Shown here one piece after another: positions 35,772 to 47,857 of a stretch of 64,000 nucleotides of DNA. The position numbers and the translations under genes were made by a program. This stretch comes from Eretmocerus hayati (Eukaryota > Arthropoda > Insecta > Hymenoptera > Aphelinidae), in NCBI GenBank assembly GCA_029851415.1, contig CM056744.1:71170172-71234171 (forward strand), written 5' to 3'. The stretch's first letter is position 1. Each line of letters opens with the position of its first letter. The notes beneath the pieces are model-generated. The model was given only the letters and a program-made list of their open reading frames with translations. It was not told the DNA's origin and ran no database searches.

Positions 35772-36887
35772 GTCTCGAAGCAGCCCCTTGATTCATCGCT
35801 GTTCATGATCAGTATGGTGCCGTTGATGTTAGTTGCAGAAGACGATGAGATCGTATGGGAGAATCCGACGCCATCGTCCGTGAAATTTTGCCGACCAATA
35901 CAGTTCGAATTCGTGAAGGAAACTGCTGCAAACACAACAAAAGAATACGAATATTATAAGTCCAAAATTGACAATTTGCAGCCATGTATAATGGAAAAAC
36001 TCGGATCGGAGTTTAGAATCTACTACGAATGTCAATGCACCATGATCGATGGCAAGACTTGTAATGTCCTCACAGGACAAAAATGCTGCAACAATTGCAA
36101 TCTATGCAATGCCAAGCCGAGTCAGTCGAACAATGCGAATTTTGTGCCAGATATCCCAGTGAATGAGGAGTTTTATGCTTTTGGCATGTCTCCGTTGCAT
36201 TGCAGGATAAGGTTCTTGGAGCACTTGTTCCACGTGGCATGCAATATGGACTTCCAGCAGCACAAGGCCCAAGGTGAAGTATTGCAAGTCGTAAGAACCG
36301 CTCGGAAGTATATGCTACAGTCAAGTATCAAGAAACATCTCAAAGGTTTGACAATCGATGTCGTGAAAACCGGATACGGCACCTCTAACGATGGTAACAC
36401 TTCTCGGAGATTCTTTGAGAACCCACAAGAAACTGCAAGGGTACTTGGAATCAATGAGCGTTTGGTGGAAATGTACAAGGTATTCCTTGAGGCAATCAAT
36501 TGCACGAAACAGATTGATCCGGTCAAGATGAAGAAATTCTCTGAGGAAGTAATGGCTTTGTACGTATCGGAATATAGTTGGTACCCGATGCCTCCATCTG
36601 TTCACAAAGCTTTCATGCATGGATGCCAGATTGTCGAAAGAACCTCGGTACCAGTGGGAACTCTGAGCGAAGAGGCACAAGAAGCCACTAATAAAGTGGT
36701 GAAACGGGCTCGTTTGGAAAACAGTAGATGCTGTGACAGGCAATCTTCTAACGAAGACGTGCTCCACTATCTACTGTTCGCTTCGGATCCATTGATCTCG
36801 AGTCTGAGGGTAGGAGGAGAAAAGACCACCAAAGAGCTCTCACCTGAAGCACAAAGTCTCATGGTAGATTTCCAGGAGGCTGCGTGA
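35772..36887 (+). pseudogene. Transib/RAG1-like transposase, N-terminally truncated
   Basis: The frame is open from 35769; its first ATG, at 35805, gives 360 aa. It aligns by motif with the second half of the RAG1 core and Transib transposases. D82 in MIDGK is a candidate for the second catalytic Asp (RAG1 D708). C98-x2-C101 and H267-x4-H272 match the RAG1 zinc ligands, and LHC (131-133) and GNTSRRFF (197-204) match RAG1 LHC and GNFARKLM. E293 in SEEAQEATNK matches catalytic E962 in SEGNESGNK. The end, LSPEAQSLM, looks like the natural C-terminus. The N-terminal half, including the first catalytic Asp, is missing: coding starts abruptly at the edge of the tandem array. This copy should be inactive as a nuclease, although the domain fragment is uninterrupted. 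It could be one exon of a larger gene, but no other transposase exon is visible in the element. Confidence 0.85.
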
Positions 36888-39110
36888 GAAGTACAAGCTG
36901 AACTTGTGAGTTTAGATCTATCGAAGTTTGGAATGGGTTATTTCAATTTTCCTTGACGATCATATTTTTGTTGTAGCAGTTATGAAGACTTTTCTTCTCC
37001 TCACTATGATCTAATATTCCTCACAAAGATTGTGCCGGAGAAGTTCCCTCTGTTTTTCTGTTTGATAGAACAGCTCGAGTTTCCTTCACAGGTTCACATG
37101 GTGCAGATAGTTCATTTCTGTCAGTTTCCATCGATCACTTGTACGTTCATGCGTTGCATGATATTTTGTACGCCTTTTGTGTGATAATCTTCTTTTTTGC
37201 GATTTCGTGCTCAGCGTTGTGCGCAAATCCAACTTCTCTTCATTGTCAGCAGTGTGTGAAGAAAAACGGAAAAAACTTCACGCTCAGTTTTACATTGACG
37301 CACCGATAAACTGTGCGTGAAATTGATTTCTGACACAGATTCCAATGCGTAAATGTAAAATCACGCACAAGTCACTCGGCATATCTGTGAGATGTGTGAC
37401 GATCTTGAAAATGTTTCTCAAATCATGAGACTAAACGTTCCAAAATGTCCCACGCACGCGTGGGTGAGCATACAGTCGAACCTATACATGTATACCTGCT
37501 CGTATGGGATTAACTATCTTTTGGGTAATCATTTGATGATCCAGGATTAATTTCTCTCTTGTTGACAGGAATTAATAATTCATCCACATTGAATGAGTAT
37601 AACTATACTTAATTTGGTTGTAACATTCTTGAATTTCACTATCTAGTCCAGAAATTGTTGTATTTTCCAAAGAATATTTTGATTTTTTTGTAAATATTAT
37701 GTGGAATCATACAAAATACTGTATTAACACGCCGTCTGGGCGAGTTCAACAGAGACAATGTTAGTAACAGTCGTGGATTTCGTTCTATATTGAGTTAGTT
37801 AGTCATTCTGATTAGTTCTCATCACCGTCTGATCACATTCTTTTCATAAGAATGTTCATGATAAAGATGACTGATGAGTTGATACTCCATTTGAATGTTC
37901 AACAAGATTCTCAGTTTTGTGAAACCGAGGAAAAACTCTGAATCTATTTTCGAATAATCGGTTATTGGTTTAATAAGCCAAGCTCTAATCTTGTTTACAG
38001 TCATTTGAATCTTGTAAATAAATCATTGAACTTACCAAAAATCTGGCTTATCTGTATCCGAGACTTGTTATTTGATAAATCACCGAAAACTATTAATTAT
38101 TGGGAATGATCTTATTTCAAATATCTAATTGATCTGTACAACCTTAAATTTTTGATTATTCAGAAATCAACAATAGTTAGAATTTTGCAGAGACTACAAA
38201 AATTTTATGAGAAGAGAACTTTTTTGAAACATTTCGAGAATTTATTATCGCTTCGCTTCCCGTGCGTAAATGTGTACTTTTGGGCGTGCGTGAAATTCAA
38301 TAGCTGTACGTGGATTTCACTCCTCATACTCGATCGGCAACTTGTGCGGAAATCACCCTTCTTGCACCCGTTGTGTAATGTACTATTTTCTCGTTCGGAA
38401 GGTGATCACAATGATGTCACTCAACGATTTGATAACATAATCATAGGGAGAACCGTCGATTAATATCGTGAATAAATCGAATTTTTGAACGTCCGAACGT
38501 TTCGACTGAACAATTGTCACGGACAATATCGATGTTGCTTGAGCAGACTCTTGGTTTGTTAATCGCGGGATACTTAATCATCCTTGTATAGTCCTGCTCT
38601 ATGCTGATTCTGGAATATTGAATCCTTAGCCGAGTGTATGAAGTTGTTCAACGGGAGAGGAGTTTCTCGGGAATTCCAGTTAAAAGTTTGATGAGAGATA
38701 TTTTTTGTACTGTAATCGTTGTATGAAATGTGTCCATACGGAGACTCTGTACAAATGGAGTCGATAGAAGATGGGTTTTCCTCAGCCATTCCTGAAGGAG
38801 AATCTCGTCCTCAGGCGAGGAAAAAATTGATTTCAACGAATTTGTTTGAACATTCATTTTTGTATTAAATTGATTATTCCGATGTTAAGGATGTCTTGTG
38901 GCTCTTTTAAATGAACACGATCACATTCTTCTCATCGAATCAGGATATGTAAATTAACGTTGCGCGACTCTTTCATCCGGAGAGCGGATTTTGGTCCCCT
39001 GGCCAATTTCGATCTAGGAGTCATGTCGGAGTCGAATGATAGTTATTCATCACTTCATGTACGATATTCCGACCCGAGAATCGGCCAACGAGATGATGCG
39101 CTGGTCAACG
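36888..39110 (+). other. Non-coding core of the Transib, 3' of the transposase
   Basis: About 2.2 kb of AT-rich DNA without a supported gene. Short frames (60-103 codons) on both strands show no motifs. Two stretches with related words (GCGTGAAATT, TGCGTAAATGT) occur near 37310-37375 and 38262-38300, hinting at an old diverged duplication. The right arm begins at about 39111, where CGTGGTATTTCCGAGC joins the repeat. Confidence 0.55.
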
Positions 39111-42100
39111 TGGTATTTCCGAGCTTCCGCAAGTTCAAATACACACTGGGATTTCATGATTCACTGAGGTTCTCGACCATCCGCGAGTGATTCCGAGCGA
39201 AAAAGTATCGTAAAAAGTTCCAGCGTCAATTTCTTGACTCGCGCAACGTGGCATTTGGTTGGTGGATCGTTCTAGATGGTCCTCGCAATGCTTTCTAGCT
39301 TCCGCAAGTCTGTTGAGACGCCTGGATTCGTGTTTTTGAGGATTTTTCGACCATTTGTGAGTGATCCCCTGCAAAAGAGGGTTCATAAAAAATCCCAGCG
39401 TCAATTTCATAACCCCTACCTTTGGGCATTCGATTGATGGATCATTGTAGATGATATTTGCAGTGCTTTTCAGTTTCCGCAAGTTTGTATGGGCACCTAG
39501 AATACATGGTTTCAGGGGTTCTCCCCCCATTCGCGAGCGAATCTCGTCGGATTCAGAGTGTTAAATCATTCCAGCGGCATTTTTTCCACCTCTAGTTTGA
39601 GGCATTTGATAACTAGGACATATGAGATGGTCCTCGCGGTATTTCCGAGCTTCCGCAAGTTCAAATACACACTGGGATTTCATGATTCACTGAGGTTCTC
39701 GACCATCCGCGAGTGATTCCGAGCGAAAAAGTATCGTAAAAAGTTCCAGCGTCAATTTCTTGACTCGCGCAACGTGGCATTTGGTTGGTGGATCGTTCTA
39801 GATGGTCCTCGCAATGCTTTCTAGCTTCCGCAAGTCTGTTGAGACGCCTGGATTCGTGTTTTTGAGGATTTTTCGACCATTTGTGAGTGATCCCCTGCAA
39901 AAGAGGGTTCATAAAAAATCCCAGCGTCAATTTCATAACCCCTACCTTTGGGCATTCGATTGATGGATCATTGTAGATGATATTCGCAGTGCTTTTCAGT
40001 TTCCGCAAGTTTGTATGGGCACCTAGAATACATGGTTTCAGGGGTTCTCCCCCCATTCGCGAGCGAATCTCGTCGGATTCAGAGTGTTAAATCATTCCAG
40101 CGGCATTTTTTCCACCTCTAGTTTGAGGCATTTGATAACTAGGACATATGAGATGGTCCTCGCGGTATTTCCGAGCTTCCGCAAGTTCAAATACACACTG
40201 GGATTTCATGATTCACTGAGGTTCTCGACCATCCGCGAGTGATTCCGAGCGAAAAAGTATCGTAAAAAGTTCCAGCGTCAATTTCTTGACTCGCGCAACG
40301 TGGCATTTGGTTGGTGGATCGTTCTAGATGGTCCTCGCAATGCTTTCTAGCTTCCGCAAGTCTGTTGAGACGCCTGGATTCGTGTTTTTGAGGATTTTTC
40401 GACCATTTGTGAGTGATCCCCTGCAAAAGAGGGTTCATAAAAAATCCCAGCGTCAATTTCATAACCCCTACCTTTGGGCATTCGATTGATGGATCATTGT
40501 AGATGATATTCGCAGTGCTTCTCAGTTTCCGCAAGTTTGTATGGGCACCTAGAATACATGGTTTCAGGGGTTCTCCCCCCATCCGCGAGCGAATCTCGTC
40601 GGATTCAGAGTCTTAAATCATTCCAGCGGCATTTTTTCCACCTCTAGTTTGAGGCATTTGATAACTAGGACATATGAGATGGTCCTCGCGGTATTTCCGA
40701 GCTTCCGCAAGTTCAAATACACACTGGGATTTCATGATTCACTGAGGTTCTCGACCATCCGCGAGTGATTCCGAGCGAAAAAGTATCGTAAAAAGTTCCA
40801 GCGTCAATTTCTTGACTCGCGCAACGTGGCATTTGGTTGGTGGATCGTTCTAGATGGTCCTCGCAGTGCTTTCTAGCTTCCGCAAGTCTGTTTAGACGCC
40901 TGGATTCGTGTTTTTGAGGATTTTTCGACCATTTGTGAGTGATCCCCTGCAAAAGAGGGTTCATAAAAAATCCCAGCGTCAATTTCATAACCCCTACCTT
41001 TGGGCATTCGATTGATGGATCATTGTAGATGATATTCGCAGTGCTTTTCAGTTTCCGCAAGTTTGTATGGGCACCTAGAATACATGGTTTCAGGGGTTCT
41101 CCCCCCATTCGCGAGCGAATCTCGTCGGATTCAGAGTCTTAAATCATTCCAGCGGCATTTTTTCCACCTCTAGTTTGAGGCATTTGATAACTAGGACATA
41201 TGAGATGGTCCTCGCGGTATTTCCGAGCTTCCGCAAGTTCAAATACACACTGGGATTTCATGATTCACTGAGGTTCTCGACCATCCGCGAGTGATTCCGA
41301 GCGAAAAAGTATCGTGAAAAGTTCCAGCGTCAATTTCTTGACTCGCGCAACGTGGCATTTGGTTGGTGGATCGTTCTAGATGGTCCTCGCAATGCTTTCT
41401 AGCTTCCGCAAGTCTGTTTAGACGCCTGGATTCGTGTTTTTGAGGATTTTTCGACCATTTGTGAGTGATCCCCTGCAAAAGAGGGTTCATAAAAAATCCC
41501 AGCGTCAATTTCATAACCCCTACCTTTGGGCATTCGATTGATGGATCATTGTAGATGATATTCGCAGTGCTTTTCAGTTTCCGCAAGTTTGTATGGGCAC
41601 CTAGAATACATGGTTTCAGGGGTTCTCCCCCCATTCGCGAGCGAATCTCGTCGGATTCAGAGTCTTAAATCATTCCAGCGGCATTTTTTTCACCTCTAGT
41701 TTGAGGCATTCGATAACTAGGACATATGAGATGGTCCTCGCAGTATTTCTGAGCTTCCGCAAGTTCAAATACACACCGGGATTTCCTGATTTCGTGAAGT
41801 TTTCTACCATTCGCGAGTGATTCCGAGCGAAAAAGTATCGTAAAAAGTTCCAGCGTCAATTTCTTGACTCGCGCAACGTGGCATTTGGTTGGTGGATCGT
41901 TCTAGATGGTCCTCGCAATGCTTTCTAGCTTCCGCAAGTCTGTTTAGACGCCTGGATTCGTGTTTTTGAGGATTTTTCGACCATTTGTGAGTGATCCCCT
42001 GCAAAAGAGGGTTCATAAAAAATCCCAGCGTCAATTTCATAACCCGTACCTTTGGGCATTCGATTGATGGATCATTGTAGATGATATTCGCAGTGCTTTT

Positions 42101-45100
42101 CAGTTTCCGCAAGTTTGTATGGGCACCTAGAATACATGGTTTCAGCGGTTCTCCCCCCATTCGCGAGCGAATCTCGTCGGATTCAGAGTCTTAAATCATT
42201 CCAGCGGCATTTTTTCCACCTCTAGTTTGAGGCATTTGATAACTAGGACATATGAGATGGTCCTCGCGGTATTTCCGAGCTTCCGCAAGTTCAAATACAC
42301 ACTGGGATTTCATGATTCACTGAGGTTCTCGACCATCCGCGAGTGATTCCGAGCGAAAAAGTATCGTAAAAAGTTCCAGCGTCAATTTCTTGACTCGCGC
42401 AACGTGGCATTTGGTTGGTGGATCGTTCTAGATGGTCCTCGCAGTGCTTTCTAGCTTCCGCAAGTCTGTTTAGACGCCTGGATTCGTGTTTTTGAGGATT
42501 TTTCGACCATTTGTGAGTGATCCCCTGCAAAAGAGGGTTCATAAAAAATCCCAGCGTCAATTTCATAACCCCTACCTTTGGGCATTCGATTGATGGATCA
42601 TTGTAGATGATATTCGCAGTGCTTTTCAGTTTCCGCAAGTTTGTATGGGCACCTAGAATACATGGTTTCAGGGGTTCTCCCCCCATTCGCGAGCGAATCT
42701 CGTCGGATTCAGAGTCTTAAATCATTCCAGCGGCATTTTTTCCACCTCTAGTTTGAGGCATTTGATAACTAGGACATATGAGATGGTCCTCGCGGTATTT
42801 CCGAGCTTCCGCAAGTTCAAATACACACTGGGATTTCATGATTCACTGAGGTTCTCGACCATCCGCGAGTGATTCCGAGCGAAAAAGTATCGTGAAAAGT
42901 TCCAGCGTCAATTTCTTGACTCGCGCAACGTGGCATTTGGTTGGTGGATCGTTCTAGATGGTCCTCGCAGTGCTTTCTAGCTTCCGCAAGTCTGTTTAGA
43001 CGCCTGGATTCGTGTTTTTGAGGATTTTTCGACCATTTGTGAGTGATCCCCTGCAAAAGAGGGTTCATAAAAAATCCCAGCGTCAATTTCATAACCCCTA
43101 CCTTTGGGCATTCGATTGATGGATCATTGTAGATGATATTCGCAGTGCTTTTCAGTTTCCGCAAGTTTGTATGGGCACCTAGAATACATGGTTTCAGGGG
43201 TTCTCCCCCCATTCGCGAGCGAATCTCGTCGGATTCAGAGTGTTAAATCATTCCAGCGGCATTTTTTCCACCTCTAGTTTGAGGCATTTGATAACTAGGA
43301 CATATGAGATGGTCCTCGCGGTATTTCCGAGCTTCCGCAAGTTCAAATACACACTGGGATTTCATGATTCACTGAGGTTCTCGACCATCCGCGAGTGATT
43401 CCGAGCGAAAAAGTATCGTAAAAAGTTCCAGCGTCAATTTCTTGACTCGCGCAACGTGGCATTTGGTTGGTGGATCGTTCTAGATGGTCCTCGCAATGCT
43501 TTCTAGCTTCCGCAAGTCTGTTGAGACGCCTGGATTCGTGTTTTTGAGGATTTTTCGACCATTTGTGAGTGATCCCCTGCAAAAGAGGGTTCATAAAAAA
43601 TCCCAGCGTCAATTTCATAACCCCTACCTTTGGGCATTCGATTGATGGATCATTGTAGATGATATTCGCAGTGCTTCTCAGTTTCCGCAAGTTTGTATGG
43701 GCACCTAGAATACATGGTTTCAGGGGTTCTCCCCCCATCCGCGAGCGAATCTCGTCGGATTCAGAGTCTTAAATCATTCCAGCGGCATTTTTTCCACCTC
43801 TAGTTTGAGGCATTTGATAACTAGGACATATGAGATGGTCCTCGCGGTATTTCCGAGCTTCCGCAAGTTCAAATACACACTGGGATTTCATGATTCACTG
43901 AGGTTCTCGACCATCCGCGAGTGATTCCGAGCGAAAAAGTATCGTAAAAAGTTCCAGCGTCAATTTCTTGACTCGCGCAACGTGGCATTTGGTTGGTGGA
44001 TCGTTCTAGATGGTCCTCGCAGTGCTTTCTAGCTTCCGCAAGTCTGTTTAGACGCCTGGATTCGTGTTTTTGAGGATTTTTCGACCATTTGTGAGTGATC
44101 CCCTGCAAAAGAGGGTTCATAAAAAATCCCAGCGTCAATTTCATAACCCCTACCTTTGGGCATTCGATTGATGGATCATTGTAGATGATATTCGCAGTGC
44201 TTTTCAGTTTCCGCAAGTTTGTATGGGCACCTAGAATACATGGTTTCAGGGGTTCTCCCCCCATTCGCGAGCGAATCTCGTCGGATTCAGAGTCTTAAAT
44301 CATTCCAGCGGCATTTTTTCCACCTCTAGTTTGAGGCATTTGATAACTAGGACATATGAGATGGTCCTCGCGGTATTTCCGAGCTTCCGCAAGTTCAAAT
44401 ACACACTGGGATTTCATGATTCACTGAGGTTCTCGACCATCCGCGAGTGATTCCGAGCGAAAAAGTATCGTGAAAAGTTCCAGCGTCAATTTCTTGACTC
44501 GCGCAACGTGGCATTTGGTTGGTGGATCGTTCTAGATGGTCCTCGCAATGCTTTCTAGCTTCCGCAAGTCTGTTTAGACGCCTGGATTCGTGTTTTTGAG
44601 GATTTTTCGACCATTTGTGAGTGATCCCCTGCAAAAGAGGGTTCATAAAAAATCCCAGCGTCAATTTCATAACCCCTACCTTTGGGCATTCGATTGATGG
44701 ATCATTGTAGATGATATTCGCAGTGCTTTTCAGTTTCCGCAAGTTTGTATGGGCACCTAGAATACATGGTTTCAGGGGTTCTCCCCCCATTCGCGAGCGA
44801 ATCTCGTCGGATTCAGAGTCTTAAATCATTCCAGCGGCATTTTTTTCACCTCTAGTTTGAGGCATTCGATAACTAGGACATATGAGATGGTCCTCGCAGT
44901 ATTTCTGAGCTTCCGCAAGTTCAAATACACACCGGGATTTCCTGATTTCGTGAAGTTTTCTACCATTCGCGAGTGATTCCGAGCGAAAAAGTATCGTAAA
45001 AAGTTCCAGCGTCAATTTCTTGACTCGCGCAACGTGGCATTTGGTTGGTGGATCGTTCTAGATGGTCCTCGCAATGCTTTCTAGCTTCCGCAAGTCTGTT

Positions 45101-45621
45101 TAGACGCCTGGATTCGTGTTTTTGAGGATTTTTCGACCATTTGTGAGTGATCCCCTGCAAAAGAGGGTTCATAAAAAATCCCAGCGTCAATTTCATAACC
45201 CGTACCTTTGGGCATTCGATTGATGGATCATTGTAGATGATATTCGCAGTGCTTTTCAGTTTCCGCAAGTTTGTATGGGCACCTAGAATACATGGTTTCA
45301 GCGGTTCTCCCCCCATTCGCGAGCGAATCTCGTCGGATTCAGAGTCTTAAATCATTCCAGCGGCATTTTTTCCACCTCTAGTTTGAGGCATTCGATAACT
45401 AGGACATATGAGATGGTCCTCGCAGTATTTCTGAGCTTCCGCAAGTTCAAATACACACCGGGATTTCCTGATTTCGTGAAGTTTTCCACCATTCGCGAGT
45501 GATTCCGAGCGAAAAAGTATCGTAAAAAGTTCCAGCGTCAATTTCTTGACTCGCGCAACGTGGCATTTGGTTGGTAGAACGTTCTAGATGGTCCTTGCAG
45601 TGCTCTCTAGCTTCCGCAAGT
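39111..45621 (-). repeat. Right tandem array, inverted 526-bp unit, about 12.4 copies
   Basis: This is the same 526-bp trimeric unit as the left arm in opposite orientation, in mirror register with it (31437 pairs with 44790, 31963 with 44264). Diagnostic variants show a second-level duplication. The order of variant units counted from the outer end (39530 is the innermost marker) repeats after six units: 45316, 44790, 44264 and 43738 correspond to 42160, 41634, 41108 and 40582, a 3156-bp shift. This may account for the greater length of this arm. Confidence 0.95.
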
Positions 45622-46039
45622 CGTTCTGCAGTCTCGAAGTCACCAATTGTCCAACAAAGAGGTCGAGAAAGCATCTATCCCGAGTGAGTTGCAAGTCTGA
45701 CCAATTTTGGGCGTTTGCAACGTATCATAGACGAATAAATAACCCAGGAAAGTGGTAAAGGGTTGTATACACATCCCGAAGACCATATAGGTCAGTTCGG
45801 ATGGTTTTGAGCCAAAAATCATATGCCTAGTAAGTAGGAATGTGTAGTATTCTCCTCTCGGATCGAGTTCAACATCCCATACGCTCTATAGATCCAAGAA
45901 CGATTATTTCCAAAATTGTTGCAGTGCCTTGAGGTGGAGAATGAAAAAACGAAGAAAATCCGTTTTGGATCGATCCAATCGGTCAAAAATTCGCGTGGAT
46001 ACGATTTGTGCCGCAAAATGCATGTTTCGCCCCACTGTG
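45622..46039 (-). repeat. Outer single-copy part of the right Transib arm with RSS-like end
   Basis: Inverted copy of 30188-30605. It ends in CACTGTG at 46033-46039, and the mirror of the ACAAATCGT nonamer-position sequence lies at 46001-46009. Confidence 0.92.
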
Positions 46040-46044
46040 CGCCG
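46040..46044 (+). repeat. Right target-site duplication of the Transib (CGCCG)
   Basis: Identical to 30183-30187. Rejoining the flanks across one copy restores LTR-element sequence containing TCCGCCG. Confidence 0.95.
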
Positions 46045-46436
46045 GGGGTCAAGAAGACCTCCCCAAATGGTCCGCCAAATGAGAGTATACCCATTCTCCT
46101 CCACCCCTTCCCCGAAACCCAGAGTCCGCTTCCTTGTGCGCTTTGAATTTTAGATAGCGTTGTAGTTGGGAATCCTTCCCTAGTAGTTGATTGTTCAGAG
46201 GATTTCTTTGAAAATGATCATTTTTTTTGATGAGTTGATTTGAATTTTGAATGTGGATTATTGTTGGATTTCGAATGATGAATATATTTGTTATGATTTG
46301 AATTTTGATTTCTGTAGCAATGTATTATGATGATTAGAATCCGCCGAGGTAACGATGAGGGTGGGCGCAGGGGAGACCAAGGCCACTTCGGTTCTGCTTC
46401 TCACCCAGGAGGGTGGGGGGGAGGAGCCGGGGGTAA
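46045..46436 (+). other. 3' end of the LTR-element interior, with purine tract
   Basis: A stretch of about 390 bp without a gene. It is T-rich (46200-46320) and then G-rich. The purine tract at 46407-46426 (AGGAGGG and GGGGGGGAGGAG with a single T) is followed by CCGGGGGTAA and the 3' LTR; it is the likely plus-strand primer. Two TCCGCC words lie at about 46073 and 46335. Confidence 0.7.
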
Positions 46437-47857
46437 TGCAACGTGGACGTTGCAGCACGCTTTTCGTCTCCTCTCGTTAAACCCTCGTCGTCACCTCGGG
46501 CAAAGTGAATCAAGGTCTGATTTTCGTGTGTTATACTTTTTTGTTGAGGTGCCCGAGGTGACGAGAAGAAGATGACAACGACGTTTCAAACGGGCTGATG
46601 GCTCCCGCCACCAGCGTGGTGGCAGCACCTTCCAGCCCACCAAGCCGGGCGGCGCAGCGCTTGCGCGGGCTAGAGGAAGCCGCGCCGCGCATCGCCGGCC
46701 GGCAATCTTGGGATGGCTGCCGGCCTAGATAGACCTCCCTGTAGATCGTGCCCTTAAATTCGCCGCGTGCTCCAGGAGTAGCGACCTAGGACGGGTCCAG
46801 TGATCACGCCGCGGGTGCACAAGACGTTTCGTGTGTGTGTGGGTGAACCCAATGCTGGTGCCAAGACTTGCGTTAGCGTGTGCTGACGCGTGGCCACCAC
46901 ACACGACCACATCTCGCCCAGGGTACACAGCTTTTGGAGGGTGACCCGGACTGGGCTAGAGAGAGAGAGAGAGCTGCAGCAGCAGCGAAATCAAGCAGCC
47001 CCAGCAGCAGAGCAGCAACAGCGCAGCAGAAGCGCCATCGCAGTGAGCTTCCGGACGATCGACATAGACCTACGCGGTGAGTGGCATTACGTCTTCCCCA
47101 GGGTGCATCCGCCCTCATCGTGAACCTCCCCGGGCGGAGAGTCGTGTCCAGGGCTACCGGGTGGCCTATTTCCCAGCTCGCGACGCGGTGTGTCCTTCTT
47201 GTCCGCCGACCCATCGCGTCGTAACCGTGTCCCTCCAACCCCCCGCGCCAATATTAGCATGCACGTTTTGGCCATGCTGGGCCACGCGGGTCGATGTAGC
47301 GGCCATTTTGCGTAATAATTCTGACTTCCGGAGACGAAGGCGCGGAGAGTTGGAGAGGGACGGGCCCGCCGGCTGGGGAAATAGCTCCCCCCCCTCGCGT
47401 AAGCTCCGCCCTCAATGTATATGGGTGATTCCGCCGAAACAGTGCAGTGAGTAATTTCGAGTCAATGTACGGGGGTGTTTCCGCTGTAAAGTGACTTTTT
47501 GATATTCTGATTTTCTGTGAATTATTGGACAAATGAACGATTTGATGACAGTTTTTGCCACAGATGGCGTTGTGAGTAGGTTTATCGACCTGCGAGTCGG
47601 AAAATGCGATTTCTGAAAGCAATAAATCCGTTTATATTTTTGAGAACGACGAGAGTGATTATTTGTGTCGATCGAATTCTACCAGTGTCCGCAGAATACA
47701 TTCGCGTTTTTCAGGTGCTCCCAAGATGCCCCACTGTCCCGCCCCTCGTGGCGCGGGGTGCCTGGCCCTAACCCGATCCGGCCCAAATAAATGAGGTGGC
47801 GTTGGGTGGGTTTATCTTTTCAGGAAATTTCCCCCTGCTGATGCCCGCCACGTTACA
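46437..47857 (+). repeat. 3' long terminal repeat (1421 bp)
   Basis: Direct repeat of 22820-24243 with the same TG...CA ends and the same opening palindrome. Differences from the 5' LTR are scattered substitutions, a shorter C run near 47388 and clustered changes near 47558, 47642 and 47684. AATAAA signals are at 47621-47626 and 47786-47791. It is followed by CCTT and resumed satellite. Confidence 0.93.

Larger units (their letters stand above)
30188..46039 (+). mobile_element. Transib DNA transposon with giant inverted arms (15.85 kb)
   Basis: Four features together identify it: perfect 5-bp duplication CGCCG; termini CACAGTG...CACTGTG; long terminal inverted repeats; and an internal frame resembling the RAG1/Transib transposase C-terminal half. 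Mirror positions sum to 76227 with no indel for over 2.3 kb inward from the ends. The arms are about 5.58 kb (30188-35770) and 6.93 kb (39111-46039), far longer than the tens to hundreds of bp I would expect of the superfamily, because each contains a 526-bp tandem array. The core (35771-39110) holds a truncated transposase, so this copy cannot supply its own enzyme. Confidence 0.93.
22820..47857 (+). mobile_element. LTR retrotransposon without visible pol, inserted in the satellite and carrying a nested Transib
   Basis: Two direct 1.42-kb repeats with TG...CA ends bound this 25.0-kb insertion, flanked by CCTT. Removing the Transib at 30188-46039 plus one copy of its 5-bp duplication leaves about 9.18 kb. 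Internal parts in order: tRNA-Arg primer site, untranslated leader, one long frame with two SAP-like modules, a ~1.9-kb hairpin-rich stretch, about 1.4 kb of non-coding DNA, the Transib, a T-rich tail and a purine tract. I see no protease, reverse transcriptase, RNase H or integrase frame, so it resembles a large non-autonomous derivative mobilised by a relative. Superfamily is undetermined; a 4-bp duplication fits many Ty3/gypsy elements. Confidence 0.9.

Noticed and set aside
37300..38300. Possible diverged duplication sharing GCGTGAAATT and TGCGTAAATGT in the Transib core
   Set aside because: Only short words are shared and I could not trace a continuous alignment by eye.
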